Shown here piece after piece: positions 46,223 through 58,059 of a DNA stretch of 64,000 bases. This DNA comes from Alnus glutinosa (Eukaryota; Streptophyta; Magnoliopsida; Fagales; Betulaceae), in assembly GCF_958979055.1 (NCBI RefSeq), contig NC_084894.1, positions 21,793,616-21,857,615 of the forward strand. Direction: 5' to 3'. The position numbers and the translations under genes were made by a program. The notes under the pieces were generated by a model, which was not told the DNA's origin, made no database searches, and was given only the letters and a program-made list of their open reading frames with translations. Numbering within the stretch: position 1 is the stretch's first letter; every line of letters starts with the position of its first letter.

Positions 46223-48923
46223 TTATGGGTGAAGGATATCAAGCGAGCTCAAGCGGGCTATTGGTACACACACAAGATCATGGGCTCTTGGAGCTGTCAA
46301 TCCGGGCCCCTCATCCATATTAACAACAACATTTTTACCGTCCATTATCTCACCTCGTTGTCCGACCAACTTAAAATCGAAGCACTGGATCATAGCTGAG
46401 AGCAGTGCTGGGAGCTCTTGCATGGCCAAATTTATGCCAGGGCAACTCCTCCTCCCAGACCCAAATGGCAAATATTGAAATTGTTGTCCCCTAACATCGA
46501 TCATGCCCATACCCTCCTTCGGCAAGAATCTCTCAGGCTCAAAGTCCAATGGGTTTTTCCAGTAATTGGAGTCTCTTCCAATGGCCCATACATTCACAAA
46601 TAGCAAACTGTTTGCTGGGATGACATAGCTTCCAATCCTACGATCTTCTATGCATTTTCTTGCGACCATAGGCAATGGTGGGTGAAGCCTCAATGTTTCC
46701 TTTATGATGGCATTGATGTATGGAAGATTTGGAACGTCTGATTCTTGGACTAATCTACTGTTCTTGACAACATTATCGATCTCCTTACGAGCTTTTTCGA
46801 GCACCATTGGATGGTTGATAAGCTCTGCTAATGCCCATTCGGTTGCAATTGCTGTTGTATCTGTACCTGCTGCAAAGAAATCCTTGAAAGAATGTACATG
46901 TGCAAAGATGTTAGATTTTAGTATTGACAAATTCGGTGCCAAAACTTATTTTGTTGTAAGTTTTAGTCTACTGGTTAAGACGATGAAGAATTTCTTCTAA
47001 GACTGAATCCAAATCAAATTGGAAGACCTAGAAGATGTGATTAAGCCTAATCAAACAAGAAAATGAGCAAATTGGAATTTCATCAAGCGGAGTTAAAATT
47101 GGATTTGTCAATTTTAGATTGAGCACATCTTTGTATTTGAACCATAACTTTCAGCTCAAGTATCAAATTGTAGTGAAATCAGCGACGTTAGAAAGCTAAC
47201 ACAAAAGCAACAAATATTTTTGAAATAGGTTTTCCTTAATTCAGACATTTACTATACCAAAATTGCTCCACAATACGGTACTGAAAATCTGGGAGAATTT
47301 TTTTGAAATCCTATTCTAACTCGAACTAGATTTCATTCAGAGGTCTATTTAATTAAATGGACTTTCAAGCACAAATTTATTAAGGATTCTACTCTATAAT
47401 TTAGTGTGCTAAGATAGGGTTTTAGGCCTTGACTATTAATGTTAAATCTCTCTTAGAGTTTTGGTTGTTGTTTAACCATCAACCTTGAACAATTGAAGCT
47501 AAGCGGAGTTGTGGTTAAGGAAATCAAGAAGAAAAACTCTCCAAAGGTTCTGGGAGAGAAGCAAACAAGTGGGTCACTTGTTTTAATTCAAAAGTGTGAC
47601 GACTGCAAAGATTTTGTGAGTATTAACATCTTGTAATTCGCGGATTCTTCGTTATTGGATTGATTTCCTGGATTGACTACCCTGGAGTGGTTTTTCTCTT
47701 TGAATTCAAAGTGTTTCCATTTTGTCACCAAATATTTGTGTCAACTGCTTTATTGTTTTTCATATTTTGGTGATTGTTTGTTTGTGGTTGATTAAATTTT
47801 TAATTCCGCATTATATTGTCATACACCTATTTAATCCCCCTTCTATGTGTTGTTTGGAATCTGATTTATATTTTCAAAAGAAATACTAATGGAATCAAAT
47901 ATGTAAAATTAAAATCGGTCAAAAATATAGAGCGATTATTTGGTATTTTTGCCTTTTCTTATGTGTTTTGAAAATAAGGGAGAAAAAGGACCAAAAAGAT
48001 TGCAAACAGTAAAAAGATTCCATTTGATTAGAAGAACGTACCACAATCAGGGCTTTGATATGAGCCCTGGTCAATTTTATCTCCGAATTTTCGTCCTCCG
48101 AAAAATCGAGCAAAATGTCCATAAAATCCTTCACTTGATGCTCTCGACCATCACGTTCTCTTTCTCCATTTTCCTTCTTTTTCCTCAATTCTTCGCGTTC
48201 TGTAATAATCTTCTCCACCAAAGCATCAAACCTCCTATGAATGTCTTCAATTCTCTTCCCAAATCCCTGCAAATCCAAACGCTTGAAAAACCATATATAG
48301 TCAGAGACATTAAACTCTCCAAAAATCTGTACCACTTCACGTATCACAGCCCTAGCCTCCTCGGCCCGACCAAGCATCATTTGAGAAATTATATTATTAG
48401 TCAATTTCAACAACTCCTCGGTAACATTAACAGCCTCACCGGCCTCAGACTTGTCGGCCAAAACTCTTAAGAGCCGAAGATATTCTTTCTCTCTAAGCGA
48501 AATAAAGGCGTTGACAGTACGGCTGCCAAGGAGCTCGTTTGCGCTCAACTTCTTCATGAAGATCCAATAGGGTCCGTTGGGTGCAAATGCAAAGGAAGAG
48601 TTATACGTGAGACGGTCAATGGCGATGGTGTGCTTGCGTGAAGTGAAAGAGAGTTCGTTGGTTTTGAGAAGTTCTTTTGCGTACTTCGGTGTGGAGGCGA
48701 CGATGCATGGAACTGAGCCAAGGCGGAGAGAAAATAAGGGCCCGTAGCGAAGGGATAGCTTGTGGAGAGACTGGTGGATGATGGGGCCAAGGAGGTGGAA
48801 GTGGCCGATGATCGGTAAGGCTATGGGGCTTGGTGGGAGCTTTGAATGGAAGGCGGAGAACAATATGGTTGAGACCAAGAGCCCTACAAGAAGGGTTAGG
48901 ACGAGTAAGAGCTCTATTGCCAT
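46223..48923 (-). CDS. CYP93B: CYP93B-like cytochrome P450 (flavone synthase II type), copy Q, intact
   Basis: Exon 1 (48042-48923, 294 codons) and exon 2 (46223-46882, 219 codons plus stop) join in phase 0 across a GT-AG intron of 1,159 bases; 513 residues, the normal size. Features in order: N-terminal membrane anchor (residues 1-25), Pro-rich hinge [13 protein letters not shown], oxygen-binding I helix [13 protein letters not shown] (ExxR), FEPERF, heme loop [10 protein letters not shown] with the Cys ligand, and the ending [15 protein letters not shown]. Intron position, [20 protein letters not shown] and the C-terminus match the CYP93B group as I recall it; those enzymes act on flavanones at the ER, giving flavones or 2-hydroxyflavanones. 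The exact product cannot be read from sequence. It is the only unbroken member of the three-copy array. Confidence 0.9.
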
Positions 48924-48982
48924 GGCTTCTGATGTAAAACTTTTATCGATAATAGATTCTTATACTTTGATGTTGTCTAATA

Positions 48983-48990
48983 ATTTATAT
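48983..48990 (-). promoter_or_regulatory. Possible TATA box of P450 copy Q
   Basis: ATATAAAT on the minus strand, about 60 bases upstream of the ATG. A similar motif is found at the same place in copy P but is changed in copy R. Position-based inference. Confidence 0.3.
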
Positions 48991-49203
48991 GAACTTGAAC
49001 GTACATGCAGACAACCTAAATTATCTGGATTAATATATAATAACACTTTTTTAAATAGAGTTATGTGAAAAGGACAGAGTTAGGTTTGTTTCAAATTTTT
49101 TCAATGGCTTCAAAGCAACAAACTTATTCATGCAGTACTACTTACCTACCGCGCATGCAAGGAGGCCAACATCTATTATAATTAATTAGCTATAATTTAC
49201 TTA

Positions 49204-50158
49204 GGGAAAAGTACACATAACCCCCTCAAACTACCACATCATTGTCAATGTACCCCCAAACTACCAATTGTGTCAATCTCCCCCCTTAAACTACCAGAAA
49301 ATGTCAATGTCCCCCTAATGACAAAAATGCCCTTCATAAAATTATTAAAATAAAATAAAAACTAAAAAAAATTATTAAAAAAATATAAAATAACAAAAAA
49401 TTATTCCAACAAAAAAATTAAAAATTAAAACTGTTTTTTATTATTTTTTTAAATAATAATTTTCAGTTTTTTTTTTCTTTTTTTTTTTTAAAAAAAAATT
49501 GTTCTTTTTCGTTTTTTTAATTAAATAAAAACTGGTTTTTTTTTTCATTTGTTTTATTTTTTTAAAATAAATAAATAAATTTCAGTTATTTTTTGTTTTT
49601 TCGTTTTTTTTTCTTTAAAAAAAAAATTGTTCTTTTTCGTTTTTTAATTTAATAAAAACTGGTTTTTTTTTCATTTGTTTTATTTTTTTTAAAATAAATA
49701 AATTTCAGTTATTTTTTGTTTTTTTGTTTAAAAAAATTTGTTATTTTTCGTTTTTTAATTTAATAAAAACTGGTTTTTCTTTTTTATTTTTTTTCATTTG
49801 ATTTTTTTTTAAAAAAAAAAAAAATCAGTTATTTTTTGTTTACTTTTTTAAAAAAAAAAAAAAAAAAAAATTGTTCTTTTTTTTAAAATATTTTTTTTTC
49901 GTTTTTTATTTAATTTAATTTAATTTTTAATTTTTAATTTTTTTAAGTTTTTTAGTTTTAGTTTTAATTTTTTTGAATTTATGAGGACATTTTTGTCTTA
50001 TTCAAAAAAAAATTAGGGTCATTTTTGTCTTTTTGTTGGTCTTAGGGGGGACATTGACATTTTCTGGTAGTTTAAGGGGGGAGATTGACACAATTGGTAG
50101 TTTAGGGGGTACATTGACAATTGAGTGGTAGTTTGAGGGGGTTATGTGTACTTTTCCC
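49204..50158. mobile_element. Long-TIR MITE (GGGAAAAGTACAC family), empty site visible in block R
   Basis: The ends GGGAAAAGTACACATAACCC and its reverse complement form TIRs of about 130 bases. The 9-bp duplication ATTTACTTA is exact (49195-49203, 50159-50167). Block R has the uninterrupted sequence at about 62765-62773. The core (about 49340-49990) is almost pure A/T and contains roughly four copies of a ~110-bp repeat with TTCATTTGTTTTATTTTTT and AATAAAAACTGG. Confidence 0.92.
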
Positions 50159-50369
50159 ATTTACTTAATTAATGAGATCGATTTTTGGCCACGCGGGGGA
50201 CTGGGAACCGTCAAATTTCTCAAGGGAGTCCTGCAGGGTGGTTGCAGTTTGTGGAGGAGAAGATCATGACCGTTCCTAGCTTTAAATATCAGGGGGCACA
50301 GCCTCGCAACAACGCTAATAATAGCTTTGTCCTAAACTTCTTTAAATGCTATGAAATTTCTCATTCATG

Positions 50370-50914
50370 CGTAAAGGTAAGAGATTATTGCACCATTAAT
50401 TTTTGGGGTTGGCTTAAATTACAAATCACTTTCTGTGGTACAAAAAGTTCATCGACGGTCTTTGTGGTAAACTACAATTACGAATCACTCCCTGAACCCG
50501 TTTTCTATCTACCAAATTAACAGATTTAGTTAGTTTGCATCGTCATACCCAATAAGAAATCGACATGTGTCCATTACAATAAAAAAAATATGAATAAATA
50601 AAACTTAAAAAATATTTTATTTTTATTTTAAAAAAAATAGAAAATTGCAAAAGAGTGGCTACAGGGGGTGGCCTGGCCATGTCTGGGGGTGGCACACGGC
50701 CTCCCCTAGGCCTGGGGTGGCCACACGTCGATTTCTTATTAGGTATGACGTAGCAAACTAACGGAATCTGTTAACTTGGTGGACGAAAAACGGGTTCAGG
50801 GAGTAATTCGTAATTATAGTTTACCACAGGGACCCTCTATGAACTTTTTATACCACATGGAGTGATTTTTAATTTTGGCCAACCCTAAGGACCAGTAGTA
50901 CAATTATCCCTAAA
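50370..50914. mobile_element. MITE of the GGATAATTGCA family with GGGGTGGCC insert
   Basis: Left arm from ATTATTGCACCATTAAT, right arm ending AGTACAATTATCCC, with the family's ACAAAAAGTTCAT and GAACCCGTTTT blocks. The middle (about 50560-50735) holds A/T runs and GGGGGTGGCC units like those of the GGGTTAAATA family, between inverted ATCGACATGTG/CACACGTCGAT segments. Confidence 0.65.
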
Positions 50915-51643
50915 GAAAATCATTGGAAAAGTTTCAAACTTAACACCTTTAATTTCTTCTGACATCATGATCGGAAAGAAAAGTAAATTTATACATTTTA
51001 TTACTATTATAACAAGTATTTCTTTAAATTTTTATGCAACCCGACAATAAACTCCAAAACAACCAGAGTAAATAGAAACTAGAAGAGAATGCATCACAAG
51101 AATGGCATAGCTCTTTGGATTCTTGGCACGAACACCAAGAAAAGTGATTACAATTGAAGGCATTTAGACAAGGCGCGAATAAAAGCATGACTGTCATAAG
51201 ACCCTTCAACCCTATCCAAGTTTCCAGTACAAGAGACGTAGATAGAAACATGACACTCGAAATGATCTTCAACTATTTCCGAACACATGTGGCGAACAAA
51301 AAATAAAATAAAATCAAAAATCAAAAAACAGCAGCACCAACGGCCAAAATGGTGAGGAAGTGGGGGAAGCAGCGACAGAGAACGGAGGGGCTAATGATCA
51401 TGACAGTGGTAAAGCGTGTTGATCGAGGAGAGAAACTGAATAAGAATGACAGATAAAAAAAAAAAAAAAAAAAAATCGAATGGATAAAAACTCAGCGGCT
51501 GAGCAGAGTTTGCTTAACCACTTTTATTGACCAAGTTCTTGTTGAGCAGTCTTTTCACAAGCTTGTGTAATGCACGCGGTACATGAAGCATGCACCTACA
51601 GGCTAGAGCTAGCCAACCGATTGACTCTCACTAGTGGTATAGC

Positions 51644-51679
<36 letters not shown>

Positions 51680-51770
51680 CTTTTCTTTTCTTTTCTTTTA
51701 TTTTATTTTATAAGTAGCCTAGCTCATTTAAGATGTACAACCTTGCCCTAAACTTAGCAATTTTTATTAA
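50915..51770. other. Intergenic stretch
   Basis: No gene is supported. Homopolymer A run at about 51453-51475 and a T/CTTTT-rich tract at 51650-51710. From 51500 the sequence is loosely similar to 52610-52740 and 63240-63390. Confidence 0.5.
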
Positions 51771-52605
51771 GGATTAAATACCTACTTGACCCATGTGATT
51801 TGTAAATTTTATTTTTTATCATTTGAGTTTTAATTTTTATCATAAGTGATACCTGTATATAGAAAAAGATGAAAATAGTACCTCCGTCCATTTTTCTGTT
51901 CAAAATTGACGAAAATTCACATTAGCGTCATGTGGCACTATTCAAAATGCAGCACGTGGCCACATTTTTTTTTTAAAAAAAATAAAAATTGAAGGCTTTT
52001 ATAAATTAAAAAAAAAAAAAAAAAAAAGAATTGTAGGGTGGCTCAATGGCCAAACGGGAAAGACAAAAAAAGACAAATAAAAAATAAAAAAAATAAAAAA
52101 TAAAAAAAAATTCTTTTTGCCATGAGGGTGGTTCAGTCGCCCCCAAACCGGCTGATCTGGGGGTAGACCGAACCACCCCCGTGGCCTATGGAGGTGGTTC
52201 GGCCACCCCCAAGGGCCAAACGGGAAAGACAAAGACCAAAAAAAAAAAAAACTATTTTTGCCTTAGGGGTGGCCGAACCACCCTCATAGGCCACGTGGGT
52301 GGTTCGGCCACCCCCAAACCGGCCAATCTGGAGGTGGTATGTGGCCCAAAAGGAGGGGTGGCTGAGCCACCCCTACAATTTTTTTTAAAAAAAAAAATTA
52401 AAAAAAATAGTATGGCTACGTGTCGCATTTTGAATGATGCCACGTGGCACTGACGTGGATTTCGGTCAGTTTTGGATTGAAAAATGGACAGAGGTATCAT
52501 TTCCATATTTTTCCATACCACAAGTACTACCTATGATAAAAATTAAAACTCAGGGGACAAAAAATAAAGTTTGCAAGCCACATGAGGCAATTTTGTATTT
52601 AACCC
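51771..52605. mobile_element. Long-TIR MITE, GGGTTAAATA family, empty site visible near 63240
   Basis: Begins GGATTAAATACC and ends TATTTAACCC. The 9-bp duplication TTTTATTAA is exact (51762-51770, 52606-52614). The paralogous position near 63238-63250 reads TTTTTATTAATCAAG without the element. Core contains GGGGTGGTTCGGCC-type units; sub-terminal CTCCGTCCATTTTTC and GCCACGTGGCACTGACG repeat in inverted orientation. Confidence 0.88.
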
Positions 52606-52921
52606 TTTTATTAATCAAGTTCTTGTTGGAGAATTTTTTTCACTTGCTACTAATACATTACACGGATTAAGCACGTACCTATATTAACGGGCTCTCACTA
52701 ATGTTATAGACTTATAGCCTAGCTTATTTAAGATGCATTAACTGCACATCTTTGAACAACATTTCGAGCATCCTCTAAGGAACGATTTAAAATTAATGCA
52801 TCTAACAGTGTATGTACATGATGTCAATATTGATATGCATGTCTTTTTAAAAAATTTAAATAATGTAACAATATTATGTACACTGTTAGATGCGTTAAAT
52901 TTAAATCATGACCATGAAATG

Positions 52922-53044
52922 TAGGGGTATAAATCCAGCAGGTTATAATCGGCCGGTAACCAGGAAACCGGTTTGGTACCCGGAGCCGCCTACTAATTTT
53001 AGCATTTTAAAATATCCAGTTGTAATCGAAAAATCGGAGAACTG

Positions 53045-53080
<36 letters not shown>

Positions 53081-54230
53081 AAATAATAAAAACCATCAAT
53101 CCACTGAATCCGGTCCTTTATCCTTTGGATCTTTGCATTTACTCAATCAATAATCCTTTATCCCTAAGCCACACATCGCAGATTCAGAGCTTGTTTGGTA
53201 AGTGATTGTGAATTGGAATATTTATTTGAATAGTAGTAAGAAATGATTGATGTAATATAAAATTTGAGAATGTTTTATAGAAAAGTGAAAAAGTTTTGTT
53301 TTGTAGTGGGTTTTTTTAGTTGAATAATAATAATAAATTATTGATGTGATGTAAAAAGTGTAAAAAAGTAAGAATGTTTTTGATTTGATATTTTTGAAAG
53401 AAGTAAAATGAAAATGAAAATTTAAATTTTGTGGATGAGTTACCAAACAAGTCCTAGTTTGACTTGAATTGCTCCCTTTGTTTTCAACCAATTGATTTCC
53501 CCCATTTACTTTCAACACTTGATTCCTTATCTTCTCGTTTCATCTGCTCTAACACGTCGCACGCCTGGCTTCCACACATTCCTTAACTTCTTGTTTCATC
53601 TCCTTCCATCTACTTTCGTTTCATCTGGTTCCACACGTCGCACGACGAGGCTTTGGGCAAACAACAGGGCCCTTCATATCATAGATCGAGACGGAGCTCC
53701 TCAGCTCCTCACAAGGCTCAAGTTCGGCTCCGAACGCTTCTCTGTCTTCATCGATCACACGACGAGGCTTTGGGCAAACAACAAGGCCCTTCAGATCAGA
53801 GATCAAGACGGAGCTCCTCAGCTCCTCACAAGGCTCAAGTCCGGGGCCGAACGCGTCTCCATCTCCATTGATCTGGGTTTTTTAAAATCTTTTTAGATTT
53901 GGGGATTTTTTTTTTTTTTTTTTTTTTTTTGCATGTTTTCTATGTATAGATCCAAAGTATATGTTTCGTTTCGTTTTAAATCTCCATCAATCTAATTGTA
54001 ATTTTTTTTTTTTTTTTGTGGTTTCATTTGGTTGCTTAGAAAATTCTTGATCTGATTATATATTTTTTTTTTCAATACCTGGTTCGAATAATTGGGTACC
54101 AACTGGGGTAGCCGGTTAACCGGCTAGCTAGTTATCGAAGCCGGTTGGCAATTTTCAATAACCAGATGCCCCGCAGCCGATTACAGATTTTAGCCAATAA
54201 CTAGGAATCGGCTCCGAGTTTTCACCCCTA
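52922..54230. mobile_element. Non-autonomous hAT element in block R with nested MITE
   Basis: Same element as 43375-44438, at the same site, with the same 8-bp duplication ATGAAATG (52914-52921, 54231-54238). It is longer because of a nested insertion at 53188-53454. The ~120-bp internal segment is again duplicated (about 53640-53870). Confidence 0.88.
53188..53454. mobile_element. Small MITE nested in the block R hAT element
   Basis: Left end AGCTTGTTTGGTAA and right end TTACCAAACAAGTCCT are inverted. The equivalent site in block Q (about 43665) lacks it. No clear target duplication could be fixed. Confidence 0.7.
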
Positions 54231-54529
54231 ATGAAATGAACAGAATCCTTGTTCCCACTGTTGATCTTCCTTTCATGAATTTCAAGCCAATTGTCTCAAA
54301 AGTTCAGGTTCATTAAAAAAATAAATAAATAAATAAAATTTAATTTAATTATTTAATTAATATTCTAATATAATAGGTAAAGTGGGTTGATAAATTTGAT
54401 TAGAGATCACTTATCGAGATCTGTTTCAATTTGTGGAAGCCCACATGTGCATTTTTGGTTGGGGCATATTTGCTTGGCTGGAATTAGGTATTGACGGGAG
54501 GCAACTTGACTCTTGTGCTTGAAATTTAT

Positions 54530-54888
54530 AATTGTACCACTAGTCATTGGGGTTGGCCAAAATTATGAATCACTCCCTGTGGTACAAAAAGTTCATGGAG
54601 GATCCTTGTAGTATACTATAATTAAGAATCACTCCCTAAACCCATTTTTCGTCCACCAAGTTAACAGAATCCGTTAGTTTGGCACGTCATATAAATAGTG
54701 AGACAACCTCTAAATATCATTTGTATTGTAATCTACTAACGGACTTTGTATATTTGGTAGACGGAAAACGGGTACAAGGAGTGATTTGTAATTATAGTAC
54801 CACAGGGAGTGATTCGTAATTATAGTACCACAGGGAGTGATTCATAATTTAAGCCAACTCCAAGAACCAGTGGTGCAATTATCCCTAT
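54530..54888. mobile_element. MITE of the GGATAATTGCA family, block R copy
   Basis: Full-length relative of 44727-44926, with the ACAAAAAGTTCATGGAGGATC block on the left. On the right a GGGAGTGATTCGTAATTATA segment is present twice in tandem. Confidence 0.72.
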
Positions 54889-54927
54889 CAGAAATAATTA
54901 TTGTACAACTCTAACTTTTTTTCAAAA

Positions 54928-55118
54928 GGAGTGTTAGAAAAGGGAAATGATTTTTTTACATCACATTACCTTACATCAATCATACACCAAAACACATAAG
55001 GTGTGGGACCCATGCATATGAGTCTCATATATGTGGGTCTCATATACATTGGTTATACACCCAATATGTCTTGGTGTAAAATTGATGTAGGATAATGTGA
55101 TGTAAGAATAATACATCC
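54928..55118. mobile_element. Palindromic MITE with CCTTACATCAAT arms, block R copy
   Basis: Counterpart of 44970-45161 with minor changes. Confidence 0.6.
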
Positions 55119-55229
55119 CGTTAAAAAAACACTAGGTGCACACCCCCCTCTCACACATGGGGTGGGGCCCACCCTCTCATATGGGGTGGGGGCCCACAAC
55201 CCCATGTGAGAGGGAGGTGTGCACTTGGT

Positions 55230-56644
55230 TTTTTTTGGCATTTTTCTTTTTTCAAACTAATTATTGAATCTGTTTTCCTACGTGTAGGTCTTACATATCC
55301 AATGATTGATTTTTTTTTCTTTAAAAAAAATAAAAAAATTGTTAAAGTTGTACAAGAGTTGTAAACGTATTATATCTCCTGAAATATTCTTCGAGAATTG
55401 AATGTATAGGACAAATGTAAGGTTGGTAGAAGAATATGAATAGCCTTTTAAGTTTATTATTATTTTCTTTTCTATTTAAATGTTAGACCCTAGCTATGAG
55501 CAATTTGATTACCATAGTCTAATTTAACTTATTTTTCTTCCGTATAAGCCAGCTGATCCGTGATCCATTAATGGGAGAAAAATCCATTTAGCCTATCCAT
55601 TCCAATTACAATGTTATATATATAAAGATGATCGAAGAGATTAATAGATAAGGCAGAGGCCAACAAAGGTTTGGCTTATTTGATAGACTATTTATGAAAC
55701 AAACGATAATTAATTAAAAGAATTAGTAACAAATGATAGGACAACAACAACAACAAAAGCAGGTGCTCAGTTCTATCCACCTCAGTTTACCACTAATTAG
55801 TTTATAATTTCCTTGCATGCGAGTTATTATATATATATATATATATCCTCATTTTAGAATAAATTTTAGCATGTTTTGAATTTCACAAGAACAAAAGGTT
55901 ACATGAATTTTCAGAACTATGTATTTTGTGAAATTTGTATACTAATTAAGTTAAAAACATATGCTTGCATATAGTGGCAGAGCCAGAAATTAACTGTTGT
56001 AGAGAGAAAGAGAGTGGTAAGCCTATGCACATAAAGTGAATAAAGATGCAGCAATGGATTGAACGACGCATGGGGGTTTGAGTACGGAAACACCGTACAT
56101 GCGGCGCGCCTCCACGATCACGGGAAAGGAGAAGCCTGACATGTGGGATGCTCTTCCAACTCTCACAGTATTATTCCAAGGCAGAAGCATTGCTACCCGG
56201 CCAGCTAACTATCACTAATTGAATGCATCGGAAGGTAAATTTACTTTCTTGTTTTCAGAAGCATAACCTTAACTCTCCCTTTTTGCTGAAAGCAGTCAAT
56301 ACCATAATAATTGGACTTACGTGAACTGACAGAATGTAAAGGATACCAGGGTGGAAATAGGACTACCCTTTCAACTAAATAGTTTTATAACAATATATTT
56401 CATTTTCATACTGTCAAAGCTAAATTTAGGAAGATGCCAGTTCATTAAAAAGATTATGAAAAAACTACACTTACCCCCCAAACTACCACTCAATTCGTAA
56501 TGTCCCCCTCAAACTGCCTAGCCCTTTCACTAATCCCTCTGTCAAGAATTTCTATTAAATTCTAAGGAAAATGTGTCTCGTGTGATACATGACTCAAAAC
56601 ATCGATTAAATCCCTGCATCAAATAAAAAAAAAAAAAAAAAAAA
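55230..56644. other. Block R intergenic and unique segment
   Basis: To about 56090 it matches block Q. From there on it is unique to block R. 56457-56600 resembles one end of a MITE (ACTACACTTACCCCCC, AACTACCAC). No gene is supported. Confidence 0.5.
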
Positions 56645-56965
56645 AAGGCCATAGAGAGAGGCTAGAGACCCACCTCCACGGCTTGGCAATGTGTCTCCAG
56701 ACCGAGAAGGCCCCATTTCTCATGAAGGCAAGGTCTCCGTAGTCATCAAGGGAGGCGGAGAAGACACCAAGGTTTGTAGTGGCAGAGTCCCAGACGGTAT
56801 GGCCAGAGTCGTTGACTAGCTAGAGGTTGCCTTCAGTGGGATGGAATTGAAGGTAGGCAGCAAGGATGGTGCCTACGGGCTAGATGGGGATACCTCCAAA
56901 GTAAACAATAATGGCAGCCAGGAAGGTCAAGGGAGAGGTTGGGGGGCCAGAGACCCACAGCTTGT
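56645..56965 (-). pseudogene. Fragment of a G-type lectin S-receptor-like kinase gene
   Basis: On the minus strand one frame reads AAIIVYFGGIPI, then (after a stop) LQFHPTEGNL, (stop) LVNDSGHTVWDSATTNLG and SASLDDYGDLAFMRNG, then FSVWRHIAKP. This is the bulb-lectin domain pattern of receptor kinases such as Arabidopsis At1g34300, from memory. Such kinases sit in the plasma membrane. Only about 100 codons of the extracellular lectin domain remain, with at least two stops; no kinase domain is present. It directly abuts the 3' LTR of the copia remnant. Confidence 0.6.
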
Positions 56966-57189
56966 AACAGAATCTGATTGTATAGAGTGGATGTAAGGAA
57001 GAAGATGAACTCAAAGAGAGAAAGTGAGATTGGAATCTGATCGCATTTGGTGAAAATGGAATATTACAATTAGGTTTGTATATATACAAACTGGAAAGCG
57101 AATAGGATAATTACACGTATATGAGCTAATCTAACAGATTGAACAGAAATACAACTAGATTAAACCTAATCTGATAGCCCCCCGCAAGA

Positions 57190-57860
57190 TGGATGGAATA
57201 TGTTTATAACATTCATCTTGGACATGAGATCATGAAACACAAGTCTAGGTAAAGCTTTTGTGAAGATGTCTGCAAACTGGTGAGCAGACTTGACATGTAA
57301 AGTCCGAATTAAAACCTAAGAAATTTTCTCATGCACAATATGACAATCCAACTCAATGTGCTTAGTGCGTTCATGGAAAACCAAGTTTGCTGCTACGTGA
57401 AGGGCAACCTGATTATCACAAAAAAACCAATGCAGCCTGAGGATGAGAGAGCTGAAGATCTTTAAACAAAGCAATTAACCAAGTAATCTCACATGTCACA
57501 GTAACCATAGACCGGTATTCGGCCCCAGCAGAAGACCTTGAAAACGAATGCTGCTTCTTTGATTTCCAAGAGATCATGGAGTCACCCAAAAACACACAAA
57601 AATTAGTTACTAACCTTTGAGTATCCGGGCATGCAGCCCAATCAGAGTCGCAAAAAGCCTTCAGCTTAAGAGGAGAACAAAAAGGAAAGAAAAGACCCTG
57701 TTCGGTGGAAGATTTCAAATACCTCAAAACCTGAAATGCGGCATCCATATGTGGCTTTCTAGGTGAATCCATAAACTGACTCAATAATTGAACCGAATAT
57801 GAAAGATCCGATCGTGTAATGGTTTAGTAAACCAATCTGCCAACTAGAGTTGGCGAACTG
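57190..57860 (-). pseudogene. copia RT C-terminus and RNase H remnant
   Basis: Reads LTITRSDLSYSVQLLSQFMD-like sequence (with one stop before it), then HMDAAFQVLRYLKSST, AFCDSDWAACPDTQRLVT and SWKSKKQHSFSRSSAGAEYR (the usual E of SAEAEYR is G). It ends with HQFADIFTKALPRL near 57250. The open part is 57416-57784. Confidence 0.85.
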
Positions 57861-58059
57861 GCAAGAATGTCATGTGGCTTGAAGAGAGCAAGCAATTGTT
57901 GACATTGCTCTTGAGTCACAGAGAGTTGAACAGAATCGGAAGATTGAACAAGATTCTAAACCTGATGAGCGGAAGTAGGTCGAGGCTTAGGTTTATAGCC
58001 TGAAGGATAGCCGTGAAGCTTATAGCATTTTTCAATAGTGTGACGTAAAAGACCATAGT

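Larger units (their letters stand above)
43212..52755. repeat. Tandem segmental block containing P450 copy Q
   Basis: Begins at AACATTTCGAGCATCCTCTA and shares hAT, MITE, P450 and flanking sequences, in the same order, with the block that starts near 52758. Boundaries are approximate. Differences are mostly younger insertions and deletions. Confidence 0.85.

Noticed and set aside
50185..50520. 111-codon frame downstream of the AT-rich MITE
   Set aside because: It crosses from block flank into a GGATAATTGCA-family MITE, and the frame is not kept in block R.
53492..53896. 134-codon frame with LWANN.AL and GAPQLLTRLK repeats
   Set aside because: It lies in a non-autonomous hAT element and arises from a tandemly doubled ~120-bp non-coding segment; the block Q copy is broken differently.
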